Positions 8,433 to 16,437 of a DNA stretch of 64,000 nucleotides are shown here, piece by piece. The first letter of the stretch is position 1, and the number at the start of each line of letters is the position of its first letter. A program made the position numbers and the translations under genes. Source of the DNA: Ga0077527 sp964486865 (lineage in GTDB: Bacteria > Pseudomonadota > Gammaproteobacteria > Burkholderiales > SG8-41); the NCBI GenBank assembly GCA_964486865.1, contig CAZAOZ010000001.1, forward strand, positions 1 to 64,000, in the 5' to 3' direction. The notes below the pieces were generated by a model. That model did no database searches and was not told where the DNA came from. It saw only the letters and a program-made list of their open reading frames with translations.

Positions 8433-9326
8433 GTGAAAATCGGATTCATCGGTCTGGGTGTGATGGGGCGGCACATGGCGGGTCATTTGTTGAAGGGCGG
8501 CCATACGCTCGGTGTGTATGCACGGCGCGCCGACAGCGCGGCGCCGCTGGTCGCGGCGGGCGCTACGCGTTACGACACGCCCGCGGCGCTGGCGGCGGCC
8601 TGCGACGTGGTGTTCACCATTGTCACTGCATCAGGCGATTTCGAACAGGTGGCGCTGGGCGCCGACGGCCTGATCCACGGCGCAAAACCCGGCAGCGTGG
8701 TGGTCGACATGGAAACCATTTCCCCGGCCGTGGCGCGGGCGGTGGCGAAACAGCTGGAGGCGCGGGGCATAGACATGCTCGATGCGCCGGTGTCGGGCGG
8801 GCCGATGGGCGCGGAGCAGGCCACGCTGGCGATCATGGCCGGGGGCAAGCCGGAGGTGTTCGAGCGCGTGCAGCCGTTGTTTGCCTGCATGGGCAAGACC
8901 ATCACGCGGGTTGGTGACAGCGGCGCCGGGCAGATCACCAAGGCCTGCAACCAGCTGGCGTTGCTGGTGACGGCACAGGGCGTGGCCGAGGCGCTGCATC
9001 TGGCGGGGCGGCTGGGCGCCGATCCCGGCAAGGTACGTGACATCATGCTGGGCGGCATTGCTGCGAGCCGCGTCATGGAGGTGTTCGGCAAGCGCATGGT
9101 CGAACACAACTTCGACAACGGCATCGACACCCGGCTCTATCACAAGGATCTCGGCATCGTGCTCGACCTCGCGCACCAGGCGCAGATTGCGTCGCCGGGC
9201 GCGGCCGTGGTGATGCAGCAGATCAATGCGCTGATGGGGCAGGGCAAGGGGCGTCAGGATCTGGCGGCGCTGATTACGGTGCTGGAGGGGATGTCGGGGT
9301 CTGGTGTTGCCAAGCAGGGTGGATAG
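8433..9326 (+). CDS. NAD-binding 3-hydroxyisobutyrate dehydrogenase / tartronate semialdehyde reductase family
   Basis: This 297-residue beta-hydroxyacid dehydrogenase shows the N-terminal dinucleotide motif GLGVMG (7-12), the substrate motif DAPVSGG (117-123) and the catalytic Lys170 in GQITKACNQ. The GTG start follows AAGGAAGG. Family members reduce tartronate semialdehyde (GarR/GlxR) or oxidise 3-hydroxyisobutyrate. The glyoxylate/hydroxypyruvate reductase-like gene two positions upstream favours a glycerate-forming role, but this is inference. It is the last gene of the TRAP locus; a structured repeat region follows. Confidence 0.9.
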   Translation: MKIGFIGLGVMGRHMAGHLLKGGHTLGVYARRADSAAPLVAAGATRYDTPAALAAACDVVFTIVTASGDFEQVALGADGLIHGAKPGSVVVDMETISPAVARAVAKQLEARGIDMLDAPVSGGPMGAEQATLAIMAGGKPEVFERVQPLFACMGKTITRVGDSGAGQITKACNQLALLVTAQGVAEALHLAGRLGADPGKVRDIMLGGIAASRVMEVFGKRMVEHNFDNGIDTRLYHKDLGIVLDLAHQAQIASPGAAVVMQQINALMGQGKGRQDLAALITVLEGMSGSGVAKQGG

Positions 9327-9345
9327 TTTTGTTTTTTTACTTCAA

Positions 9346-9530
9346 GTTCGCCGGGAAGCGGCTGCGACTCGTTGGCCGCAGGCCCGCTCGCGGGAGCAGC
9401 CGCAGCGCCCCGGTCCACGACTGTTGAACGCAGCCGCTGGCGCCCCTGCCCGCACCCCCGCTGCGCGGCACCGAGTCCGGGGCGCCCCCGGTGAAGTTAC
9501 GGTATTCGGCGGCTCACAAGGGATTATTTT
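9346..9530. repeat. Structured repeat region with covarying hairpin
   Basis: The 271-base gap after the reductase gene holds dense inverted repeats. GCGGCTGC (9358-9365) and GCAGCCGC (9396-9403) form a perfect 8-bp stem around a 30-nt loop; the loop recurs at 37083-37112 with 27 of 30 bases identical. GCGCCCCGG (9405-9413) pairs with CCGGGGCGC (9477-9485). The ends of the region (AGTTCGCCGGG at the left, CGGCGGCTCA-C-AAGGG at the right) match words in the large inverted-repeat element at 54616-55172. No protein is supported here. Confidence 0.8.
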
Positions 9531-9597
9531 GTGACACCTGTGGTATGAATTGGGTATCGTTCTGATTTGAACTGATTACATTACTAATGGACTTCTG

Positions 9598-10572
9598 ATG
9601 AGCTTTACGCAAATCGAATCTGCCACTCCTCGCTTGACTCGCTCGGAACTCGCCGTGCCGGGTGTCAATCCAGCTCTCTTCGAGAAGGCTGCCAAGTCCG
9701 CGGCCGACGTGATTTTCCTCGATCTCGAGGATGCGGTGGCGCCCGACGACAAGCCGCAGGCGCGCAAAAACACGGTCGCTGCGCTGAACGACATTGACTG
9801 GGGTAAAAAAGTGATGGCGGTGCGCATCAACGGTCTGGATACGCATTACATGTACCGCGATGTCGTCGATCTGGTCGAGCAATGCCCGCGGCTCGACATG
9901 CTGGTGATTCCGAAGGTCGGCGTGCCCGCCGATGTCTATGCGCTGGACATGCTGGTGACGCAGATCGAGCAGGCGCAGGGCCGCGGCAAGCGTATTGGTT
10001 TCGAGGTGCTGATCGAAACGGCGCTGGGGCTGGCCAATGTGGAAGCCATTGCGCAGTCCAGCCGCCGGCTGGAGGCGCTGGCTTTCGGCTCCGGCGATTT
10101 TGCGGCATCGACCCGTGCGCGCACCACCATCATCGGCGGCCTGCACCCGGAATACGGCGTGTTGTCGGATCGCGATGCGGAGGGCCGGCGTGAATTCCAT
10201 CAGGCCGACCCCTGGCATGCGGCGCAGGTGCGCCTGCTGGTGGCCTGCCGTGCTTACGGCCTGCGGCCGATCGACGGGCCGTATGGGGATTTCAAGGATA
10301 CCGACGGCTACCTGGCCGCTGCGCGGCGGGTGGCGGCGCTGGGTTTCGAGGGCAAGTGGGCGATCCACCCGACGCAGATCGCAGCCGCCAATGCGGTATT
10401 CAGCCCGTCGCCGGAGGAAATCGCCAAGGCGCGCCGCATCGTGGAAGCGATGGCGCAGGCTGCCCGCGAGGGCAAGGGTGCGGTGCAGGTCGATGGCCGG
10501 CTGGTGGACATTGCCAATATCCGCATGGCACAGAACCTGCTGCAGAAAGCGGGCGCGGTTTCAGGTCAATGA
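9598..10572 (+). CDS. HpcH/HpaI (CitE-like) lyase, malyl-CoA lyase type
   Basis: This 324-residue TIM-barrel lyase of the citrate lyase beta family carries the motifs IFLDLEDAVAPDDK, AVRINGLDTHYMYRDVVDL, IPKVG, FEVLIETALGL and KWAIHP, which contain the Mg and CoA-ester binding residues. The overall pattern resembles the L-malyl-CoA/beta-methylmalyl-CoA lyases of Rhodobacter and Chloroflexus. The reaction would be cleavage or formation of malyl-CoA from glyoxylate and acetyl-CoA, or the propionyl homologue. It stands alone between repeats and a CBS gene. Glyoxylate could link it to the preceding locus, but that is speculative. Confidence 0.85.
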   Translation: MSFTQIESATPRLTRSELAVPGVNPALFEKAAKSAADVIFLDLEDAVAPDDKPQARKNTVAALNDIDWGKKVMAVRINGLDTHYMYRDVVDLVEQCPRLDMLVIPKVGVPADVYALDMLVTQIEQAQGRGKRIGFEVLIETALGLANVEAIAQSSRRLEALAFGSGDFAASTRARTTIIGGLHPEYGVLSDRDAEGRREFHQADPWHAAQVRLLVACRAYGLRPIDGPYGDFKDTDGYLAAARRVAALGFEGKWAIHPTQIAAANAVFSPSPEEIAKARRIVEAMAQAAREGKGAVQVDGRLVDIANIRMAQNLLQKAGAVSGQ

Positions 10573-10660
10573 TTTTCGCCCGGCGCTACGCGCCGGCGTG
10601 AAAATTCGCTAGACTGTTTCTCCAGCCGGTGCCACCGGCTGCTGCTGCGAGGAGAGGATC

Positions 10661-11089
10661 ATGAAAACGGTGAACCAGTTGTTGCAGGGCAAGGGTGGCG
10701 GCGTATTGTCAGTGACTCCGGAAGCACGGGTGTTCGATGCGTTGAAACTGATGGCCGAGAAAAACGTCGGCGCACTGCTGGTGATGAACGGCGATACGCT
10801 GCTCGGCATCCTGTCGGAACGCGACTATGCCCGCAAGGTTATCCTGCTGGGCAAGTCTTCCCACGAGCTGGCGGTGAGTGACATCATGTCCGACAAGCCG
10901 ATTACGGTAACGCCGAAGCAGACGGTGGACGACTGCATGGCGCTGATGAGCGGACGCCGCATCCGCCACCTGCCGGTGGTCGATAATGGCCGTATCATCG
11001 GCGTGCTGTCGATCGGCGATCTGGTGAAGGCGGTGATCGAGGAACAGCAGCAGACCATCCAGCAACTGGAAAGCTACATTCACAGTTAA
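10661..11089 (+). CDS. CBS-domain pair protein
   Basis: This 142-residue cytoplasmic protein consists of little more than two CBS domains (about residues 8-60 and 75-130). It has the recurring pattern of the family, for example GALLVMNGDTLLGILSERDYARKV and RHLPVVDNGRIIGVLSIGDLVKAV. Paired CBS domains bind adenosine nucleotides such as AMP or ATP and act as energy sensors. No catalytic domain is attached. A strong AGGAGAGG site precedes the ATG. It is probably monocistronic. Confidence 0.92.
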   Translation: MKTVNQLLQGKGGGVLSVTPEARVFDALKLMAEKNVGALLVMNGDTLLGILSERDYARKVILLGKSSHELAVSDIMSDKPITVTPKQTVDDCMALMSGRRIRHLPVVDNGRIIGVLSIGDLVKAVIEEQQQTIQQLESYIHS

Positions 11090-11091
11090 AC

Positions 11092-11138
11092 CCCGCAGGC
11101 TGCTGCGGGCCGGATGCGGCCTGCCGCGTCTGCTTTTT
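11092..11138 (+). terminator. Possible terminator after the CBS gene
   Basis: CCCGCAG (11092-11098) pairs with CTGCGGG (11103-11109) around a 4-base loop. A second small GC hairpin and a T6 run (11133-11138) follow. The T run is not directly after the strong stem, so the call is weak. Confidence 0.4.
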
Positions 11139-11166
11139 TGCGTGCAACTTTCTGTTGAATATTCCC

Positions 11167-11916
11167 ATGAAATTCGGTGCCATCATCATCGGCGATGAAA
11201 TCCTGTCGGGCAAACGCCAGGACAAACATCTTGCCAAAGCCATTGCGACACTGGGCGAGCGCGGCCTTGAACTGTCCTGGGTGCAGTATCTGGGCGACGA
11301 CCCGGATTTGATTGCCGCCACACTGCGTCGCACATTGGCCGGCGACGACGTGGTGTTCAGTTTCGGCGGCATAGGCGCAACCCCCGACGATCACACGCGC
11401 CAGAGCGCGGCGCTCGCGGCCGGTGTGCCGCTCAGGCTGCATCCCGATGCCGAGGCCGAGATCCGCGGCCGTTTCATCGACGACTCCAAGGGTGTTACGC
11501 CGCAGCGGCTGATGATGGGGGAATTTCCGCAGGGCGCCGCCATCATTCCCAATCCCTACAACCGCATTCCCGGATTCACCTTTCGCAGCCATCATTTTCT
11601 GCCGGGATTCCCGGAGATGGCATGGCCGATGCTGGCGTGGGTGCTCGACCACTGCTACGCGGATGTGGTCGCGGAACGGGCGGTCGAGGCGGCCATCATC
11701 GTGCGCGAAGCGGGCGAGAGCCAGTTGATCGAGCTGATGAACGAATGCCTGCGCACCTATCCGGCGCTGAAGGTATTCAGCCTGCCGCGGGTCACGCCCG
11801 AGCGCTACATCGAGCTTGGCGTACGCGGCAATGCCGCGCAGGTGGCGGAGGGCATCGCCATGCTGCAGACCGGTGTCAGCGGACTGGGTTTTCCGTGGAC
11901 GCCGGCGCCGGGCTGA
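11167..11916 (+). CDS. CinA N-terminal / MoaB-like molybdopterin-binding domain protein
   Basis: This 249-residue protein carries the MoCF-biosynthesis fold: GAIIIGDEILSGKRQDKH at the start and FSFGGIGATPDDHTR in the middle, the signatures of CinA N-terminal domains. The C-terminal nicotinamide-nucleotide amidase domain of full CinA is missing, so this is the short stand-alone form common in proteobacteria. The frame is open four codons further up from a TTG, but the ATG at 11167 gives the family N-terminus. There is no clear ribosome site. It may bind a pterin or nucleotide; the activity is not known. Confidence 0.85.
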   Translation: MKFGAIIIGDEILSGKRQDKHLAKAIATLGERGLELSWVQYLGDDPDLIAATLRRTLAGDDVVFSFGGIGATPDDHTRQSAALAAGVPLRLHPDAEAEIRGRFIDDSKGVTPQRLMMGEFPQGAAIIPNPYNRIPGFTFRSHHFLPGFPEMAWPMLAWVLDHCYADVVAERAVEAAIIVREAGESQLIELMNECLRTYPALKVFSLPRVTPERYIELGVRGNAAQVAEGIAMLQTGVSGLGFPWTPAPG

Positions 11917-11981
11917 TCACAGTGCGGAGTGATGAGTAATGAGTCGGAGCGGGAACCCCGGAGCCTCTTGTTCGACCCAAG

Positions 11982-12014
11982 AAAAAAGCCCCCGGAAATT
12001 TCCGGGGGCTTTTT
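11982..12014. terminator. Bidirectional intrinsic terminator
   Basis: A perfect 24-nt palindrome (AGCCCCCGGAAA / TTTCCGGGGGCT, 11987-12010) is flanked by A6 on the left and T5 on the right. It lies between the plus-strand CinA-like gene and the minus-strand phasin gene, so it can end transcription from both sides. Confidence 0.92.
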
Positions 12015-12036
12015 GTTTGCTGCCTGCTGCTGATGT

Positions 12037-12582
12037 TTACGCGGTTTTTTTGGCTTTTTTCACCGAAGCGGTCGCTTGGGCTGCGGTCGCTTCCAGATTG
12101 GACTGGGTGGCTTGCGCGAGCTGCTTGGCGACTTTCGACAGATTGTCGTAGGCCGCGTTGACTGCGGCAATGCCCGACTTGACCGCGGCGATGCCGACTT
12201 CGGAGCCCGCCGGGGCGTTTTTCACCAGCTTGTCGAGACCGGTGATGACTTCCTTGTTGAACTCGGCAACTTGCGCTTCGACCAGCTTGCTGAATTCAGC
12301 CTGGGTGCCGTTGGCGACGTCATACATGCTCTTGGCATAGGCGGTGGCTTTTTCCAGCGTTGGTTGCGCCAGGCTGTCTTTCAGCGCGGCCAGTTGCTGG
12401 AAATCCTTGACGGCGGCCAGTGCTTTCGCGCCTTCGAAACTGTCGGCAAAAGCGGCTTTCGCGGCCTTCAGTTGCAGATCCATCATGCGCTCGGCGCCTT
12501 CGATCGCCACGCCGGCGAAACGCATTGCGGCTTCAAGGTTGGCTTTGTTCATTGCAATAAGTTGTTCGGGGGTTTGATACAT
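12037..12582 (-). CDS. Phasin family protein (PHA granule-associated)
   Basis: This 181-residue, Ala- and Lys-rich, largely helical protein has the phasin signature: MYQTPEQLIAMNKANLEAAM at the start, then FAGVAIEGAERMMDLQLKAAK. The C-terminus is an Ala-Lys-rich tail (SVKKAKKTA). Phasins coat polyhydroxyalkanoate granules and control their number and size. The start has a strong AAGGAG site. A consensus promoter and a likely PhaR site lie upstream. No PHA synthase is in the window, so the granule genes are elsewhere. Confidence 0.95.
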   Translation of the reverse strand: MYQTPEQLIAMNKANLEAAMRFAGVAIEGAERMMDLQLKAAKAAFADSFEGAKALAAVKDFQQLAALKDSLAQPTLEKATAYAKSMYDVANGTQAEFSKLVEAQVAEFNKEVITGLDKLVKNAPAGSEVGIAAVKSGIAAVNAAYDNLSKVAKQLAQATQSNLEATAAQATASVKKAKKTA

Positions 12583-12654
12583 GATTAATCTCCTTTTAAA
12601 ACATTAAGTTAGGAAAAATCCATGATCAATTTGAATTTTCCCGCTGCAGTTATA

Positions 12655-12700
12655 TTGCGCTGCACAATTCAAATTATAAGGGCGGAAAGAGCCATGTCAA
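12655..12700 (-). promoter_or_regulatory. Phasin promoter with candidate PhaR operator
   Basis: On the minus strand the -35 is TTGACA (12695-12700) and the -10 is TATAAT (12673-12678), both perfect consensus with a 16-bp spacer. Just downstream, at the expected transcription start, is TTGTGCAGCGCAA (12655-12667), close to the TTGTGCA/TGCA-type sites bound by the PHA-responsive repressor PhaR at phaP in Ralstonia. CTGCAG follows at 12644-12649. Such a site would release phasin expression when PHA accumulates. Confidence 0.7.
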
Positions 12701-12870
12701 GGCTTTGGCGCAAATATTTATTGCGTTGCACCATAATAAGTCAGTAAACGCTGACTTTGACGCTGGGCGGGACGCCCGCTAGGATCGAAAAGCCGGCCGA
12801 AGCTATCGCTTGCGGCAGAGAGGCTCGCGTTCGGCGTCTTTCTTATAAATAGTTGTTTTAAAAGGATTTT

Positions 12871-13209
12871 ATGCCGACATTGTTCAGCAAGATCATCGCC
12901 CGCGAAATCCCGGCCGACATCGTCTATGAGGACGAACATTGCCTCGCTTTCCGCGATATCAATCCGCAGGCGCCGACCCACGTGCTGCTGATCCCGAAGC
13001 AGGAAATCCCCCGCCTTGCCGATGCTCAGGGCGCAGACCAGGCGTTATTGGGGCATTTGCTGCTGGCCGCCGGCAAGGTGGCGCGGCAACTGGGCATCGC
13101 CGATGCCTTCCGGCTGGTGGTCAACAACGGCGCCGGGGCCGGGCAGACGGTGTTCCATCTGCATCTGCACATCCTCGGCGGCCGGCCGCTGCACTGGCCG
13201 CCCGGCTGA
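12871..13209 (+). CDS. HIT-family (HINT type) nucleotide-binding protein
   Basis: This 112-residue histidine-triad protein begins MPTLFSKIIAREIPADIVYE, has the conserved DINPQAPTHVLLIPK segment, and ends with the triad H96-L-H98-L-H100 followed by ILGGRP. HINT enzymes hydrolyse adenosine phosphoramidates such as lysyl-AMP. The length is normal for the family and an AAGGA site precedes the start. It is probably monocistronic, divergent from the phasin gene with about 290 bases between them. Confidence 0.95.
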   Translation: MPTLFSKIIAREIPADIVYEDEHCLAFRDINPQAPTHVLLIPKQEIPRLADAQGADQALLGHLLLAAGKVARQLGIADAFRLVVNNGAGAGQTVFHLHLHILGGRPLHWPPG

Positions 13210-13222
13210 GCGCCCCTTCCGC

Positions 13223-14188
13223 TCAATCCGCCTTGATGCCCAGTTCCCTGACCGCGGTTTTATAGCGCACCAGCTGGTCGGCAATGAAGCGGGTGAATTC
13301 CTCCGGCGAGTTGCTGACCGGATCCACACCCAGTTGCAGGAATTTCTGCGCGATGTCCGGCGCGTTGACGGCGGTTGCCGTCGCGGCGTTGAGGCGGACG
13401 ATGATGGCCTTGGGCGTCTTCGCGGGCGCCAGCAGTCCGAACCAGCCGAACGACTGGTAGGTCGGAATGCCCGCTTCGGCGACGGTCGGAATGTCCGGCA
13501 GTGTCGGCGAACGCTTGAGGCCGCCCACCGCCAGCGCTTTCAGTTTGCCGGCCTGCACCTGCGAGGTCATGCTGGCCATCGGCCCGAAATAGAACTGCGT
13601 TTCGCCTGACATGGTGGCGGCGACCGATGGCCCGCCGCCCTTGTACGGGATATGCACCGTTTCTTTGGCGATGCCGGCGCGATGCACGAACAGCGCGATG
13701 GCGTAGTGGCTGGTCGATCCGGTGCCGCCCGAAGCGTAGTTCAATGCGCCTGAGCGCGCTTTGGCCAGCGCCACCAGTTCCTTCACCGTCGAGATCTTCA
13801 GCGACGGATTGGTGACCAGCAGGTTCTGGGAGATGGCGAACAGCGAGATGGGCGTGAAATCGCGCACCGGGTCGTAGTTGAGCTTGTCTTTCAGCGCCGG
13901 CGAGAACGAATGCGTCGATACCGAGCCGGCCAGCAGCGTGTAGCCGTCGGCATTGGCCTGCGCCGCGATTTCCGCGCCGAGCGTGCCGCCGGCGCCGCCG
14001 CGGTTATCGACGACGACCTGCTGGCCGATGACCTCGCCGAGCTTGATCGCGATGATGCGGCCGATGGTGTCGTTGGCGCCGCTGGGCGGATTGGGCGAGA
14101 TCATGCGCACCGGGCGGTTCGGGAAATCCTGCGCCGGCGCGGTGGTCGCGATGGCGATGCCGCAGACGATGAGCAGTGATCGGATCAT
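13223..14188 (-). CDS. Bug/TctC-family periplasmic binding protein (cluster copy)
   Basis: This 321-residue tripartite tricarboxylate transporter receptor has a Sec signal peptide (about residues 1-20, cleavage after APAQ), then the family opening DFPNRPVRMISPNPPSG, QQVVVDNRGGAGG and VVDNR-type loops. Bug proteins bind carboxylates, amides or aromatic acids in the periplasm. No TctA or TctB permease is nearby, as is common for the expanded Bug families of Burkholderiales. It is the last gene of the six-gene minus-strand cluster, so its ligand is probably that pathway's substrate. The ATG has a GGAG site. Confidence 0.92.
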   Translation of the reverse strand: MIRSLLIVCGIAIATTAPAQDFPNRPVRMISPNPPSGANDTIGRIIAIKLGEVIGQQVVVDNRGGAGGTLGAEIAAQANADGYTLLAGSVSTHSFSPALKDKLNYDPVRDFTPISLFAISQNLLVTNPSLKISTVKELVALAKARSGALNYASGGTGSTSHYAIALFVHRAGIAKETVHIPYKGGGPSVAATMSGETQFYFGPMASMTSQVQAGKLKALAVGGLKRSPTLPDIPTVAEAGIPTYQSFGWFGLLAPAKTPKAIIVRLNAATATAVNAPDIAQKFLQLGVDPVSNSPEEFTRFIADQLVRYKTAVRELGIKAD

Positions 14189-14220
14189 GGTTTTTCTCCA
14201 GCCTGGTCGTGATTGTTTGT

Positions 14221-15306
14221 TCAGGATTCCAGCGGCAGGCGCACCGGCTTGCCGTCGCGCGCTGAACGCTCGATGGCGATGGTGGTTTCGAGATTGATGC
14301 GTGCCTGCTGCGGCGTGGTGTGCACGGTGGGATGGCCGGTGACCAGGTGATCGAGCCAGGCGCGGGTTTCATTGCCCAGCGGTCCCCAGAAATCGCCGAC
14401 TGCCCAGTCGCCCGCGGTGTTGCTGCCGAGGAAGGCCATGTTGACCTGGTGATCGGGCACGTAGGCGTGCGGGATGCCTTTGTCCGAATACAGCACGTGA
14501 TCCATGTGGTCATCGTCGATGATCATCGTGCCTTCGGTGCCCAGCAGCTCCACGCGGTCGGACTGGCCCATGGTCGGATACTTGGCCGGCAGCGCATAGC
14601 TGACGCCGAAGTTGACCACGGCGCCGTCGGCGAACGTGACGATGGCCCAGGTCACGTCATGCGCGCTGTAGCCGGCATCGCGGAATATGCCGTGCTGGCC
14701 GCGGGCGATGACTTCCACCGGCGGGTTGCCTTCCAGAAACCAGCACATCAGATCCACGTAATAGGTCAGCACGTCCAGTACCGGCGTGGCATGCGGATCG
14801 CGCTTGAGGATGGCGAAGGCCTGCGCGCGCGAGTTGTACACCCGGGCGAATCCGCCGGTGACGCGGCCCAGCCGTCCCTGGATCATCTGTTCCTTGGCGC
14901 GCAGGTAGCATTCCTTGTAGCGGCGGCTGTAACCGACGCGCAGGTCGCCGCCGGTGGCTTTCAGCGTGGCGAGGATGTCCTCGGCGTCGCCCAGCGCCAG
15001 CGCGAGGGGCTTTTCCACCAGCACCGGCTTGCCCAGTTCCAGCGCGCGCTTGACCGGTGCAGCGTGTTCGCCTTCCGGCGTGGACACGAACACCGCGGTG
15101 ACTTCCGGACGTTCGATGACTTCGTTGTTGTTGCCGGAATGGAAATCGGCGCCCGTCGTTTCGGCCAAAGCCTTGGCGCGCGCCGGATCGCGGTCGGCGA
15201 TGGCGAGAAACCCCACGGACGGATGTTTGGCGGCCAGTCGCGCGCGCAGCGTACCGATGCGGCCGGCGCCGATGACGGCGATGCCGAGAGTTTTGCGTGG
15301 TTGCAA
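14221..15306 (-). CDS. Gfo/Idh/MocA-family oxidoreductase (cluster, second)
   Basis: This 361-residue NAD(P)-dependent oxidoreductase has the Rossmann motif GAGRIG (13-18) and the family signature VEKPLAL with E98-K99-P100; the C-terminal alpha/beta domain holds the sugar-like substrate. It starts with TTG, supported by a perfect AGGAGG 8 bases upstream. Members oxidise inositol, hexoses, sugar acids or glycosides. In this cluster it works next to a hydroxyacid dehydrogenase and a second, only distantly similar Gfo/Idh enzyme. The substrate is unknown. Confidence 0.9.
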   Translation of the reverse strand: MQPRKTLGIAVIGAGRIGTLRARLAAKHPSVGFLAIADRDPARAKALAETTGADFHSGNNNEVIERPEVTAVFVSTPEGEHAAPVKRALELGKPVLVEKPLALALGDAEDILATLKATGGDLRVGYSRRYKECYLRAKEQMIQGRLGRVTGGFARVYNSRAQAFAILKRDPHATPVLDVLTYYVDLMCWFLEGNPPVEVIARGQHGIFRDAGYSAHDVTWAIVTFADGAVVNFGVSYALPAKYPTMGQSDRVELLGTEGTMIIDDDHMDHVLYSDKGIPHAYVPDHQVNMAFLGSNTAGDWAVGDFWGPLGNETRAWLDHLVTGHPTVHTTPQQARINLETTIAIERSARDGKPVRLPLES

Positions 15307-15355
15307 CGGGGCTTCCTCCTGAAGCGGTGGCGTCGGGCGCCGCCTGCCCCTTATT

Positions 15356-16333
15356 CTAGTAGACGCGGTGCGCGGGCGCCGCTCCGTTCAGCACATTCTG
15401 GACGTTTTCCCATGAAGCCTTGAACAGGAAAGCCGCCGACTGCCGGGTGACGCCGGCGACGTGGGGTGTCAGCAGCAGCCGCGAGGCAGCTTCACCTTTG
15501 AGTTGCAGCAGCGGATTGTCCGTGGCGGCGGGCTCGATGCTGTACACATCGACCGCAGCGCCGGCAATGCGGTTCTCCGTCAGTGCCTGTGCCAGCGCCG
15601 CCTCATCGACCACGCCGCCGCGCGCGCCGTTGATCAGCACGGCGTCGCGTTTCATCAGCGCCAGTTGTGTCGCGCCGATCAGGTTGGTGGTGGCGGGGAT
15701 CAGCGGCACGTGCAGCGTGACGACGTCGGATGCCTTCAGCAGTTCGTCGAGGGTCATGGATTGCGCGTTCATGGCATCCGCCTTCGATTTATCGCGCAGC
15801 GCCGGATCGAAATAAACGATTTTGCAGCCGAGGCGGTGGAAGGCCTGCGCGACCGCCATGCCGATCACGCCCATGCCGACCACGCCGACCGTGGCGCCGT
15901 CGATGCCGGCAAGGTTGTCGGCCATCATGCGGTTGCGGAAGGGAATGTAGTTGCCTTTCTTGATTTCGGCATCGGCCCAGGCAAAACGCCGCAGCAGCAC
16001 CGAGGCGCAGGCGGTGGTGTACTCGGCCAGCGCGCTGTTGCTGCCGCCGGGCACGTTGGCCACCGGGATGCCGGATTTTTTCATGGCCGCTTCGTCGAGC
16101 CGGTCAACGCCGGCGCCGGTGATCTGCACCACCTTCAGCGACGTGCCTTCGAACAATGCTGCCGGCAGTTTGGGGCCGACCGCGGGCATCACCACGGCAC
16201 GCGCCTGCTTCAGCAGCGCCGGCAGGTCGGCGTCGTCGGGTTTGCGGTAGGCGATGTTGATGTTCTTCGGCGGCGTGACGCCGACGCGGGTGAAATCGGC
16301 TTCGGGGCGCAGGCAGATGACGTCTATGTTCAT
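15356..16333 (-). CDS. D-isomer-specific 2-hydroxyacid dehydrogenase (cluster)
   Basis: This 325-residue enzyme has GMGVIG (153-158) for NAD and catalytic Arg238 (GARGG), Glu267 (SIEP) and His291 (TPHVAG). The N-terminal catalytic half begins MNIDVICLRPEADF. The open frame runs 28 codons further up, but that part is translated repeat DNA. It lies in the middle of the cluster, which suggests oxidation or reduction of a 2-hydroxy or 2-oxo acid intermediate. It is clearly distinct from the dehydrogenase at 6362-7357. Confidence 0.9.
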   Translation of the reverse strand: MNIDVICLRPEADFTRVGVTPPKNINIAYRKPDDADLPALLKQARAVVMPAVGPKLPAALFEGTSLKVVQITGAGVDRLDEAAMKKSGIPVANVPGGSNSALAEYTTACASVLLRRFAWADAEIKKGNYIPFRNRMMADNLAGIDGATVGVVGMGVIGMAVAQAFHRLGCKIVYFDPALRDKSKADAMNAQSMTLDELLKASDVVTLHVPLIPATTNLIGATQLALMKRDAVLINGARGGVVDEAALAQALTENRIAGAAVDVYSIEPAATDNPLLQLKGEAASRLLLTPHVAGVTRQSAAFLFKASWENVQNVLNGAAPAHRVY

Positions 16334-16336
16334 TTT

Positions 16337-16437
16337 TTGGTGACTGGTAATTGGTAACTGGTAACTGGTGAAGGGTAATGAGTAATGGGTGATTTGGCGG
16401 GTTTTACCATTCACCAATTACCAATCACCATTTACCG
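16337..16437. repeat. Stuttering inverted repeat (GGTAACTGGT / ACCAATTACC words)
   Basis: The left side is a run of near-repeats of GGTGACT/GGTAATT/GGTAACT (16339-16384). The right side is their complement (ACCATTCACC, ACCAATTACC, ATCACCATTTACC, 16406-16437). The two can fold into a long imperfect hairpin between the hydroxyacid dehydrogenase and cupin genes. No gene is supported here. Confidence 0.85.

Noticed and set aside
6293..8476. Long minus-strand open frame (727 codons) rich in Arg, His and Gln
   Set aside because: It is the antisense shadow of two well-supported dehydrogenase/carrier genes in GC-rich DNA. Its composition is typical of non-coding frames and it has no recognisable domain.
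10578..10594. CCGGCGC-TAC-GCGCCGG hairpin after the malyl-CoA lyase-like gene as a terminator
   Set aside because: The stem is good but no T run follows in either direction, so an intrinsic terminator is not supported.
16334..16417. Upstream extension of the hydroxyacid dehydrogenase (MVNGKTRQITHYSLPFTSYQ)
   Set aside because: These residues are the translation of the stuttering inverted repeat and are not part of the enzyme family's N-terminus.
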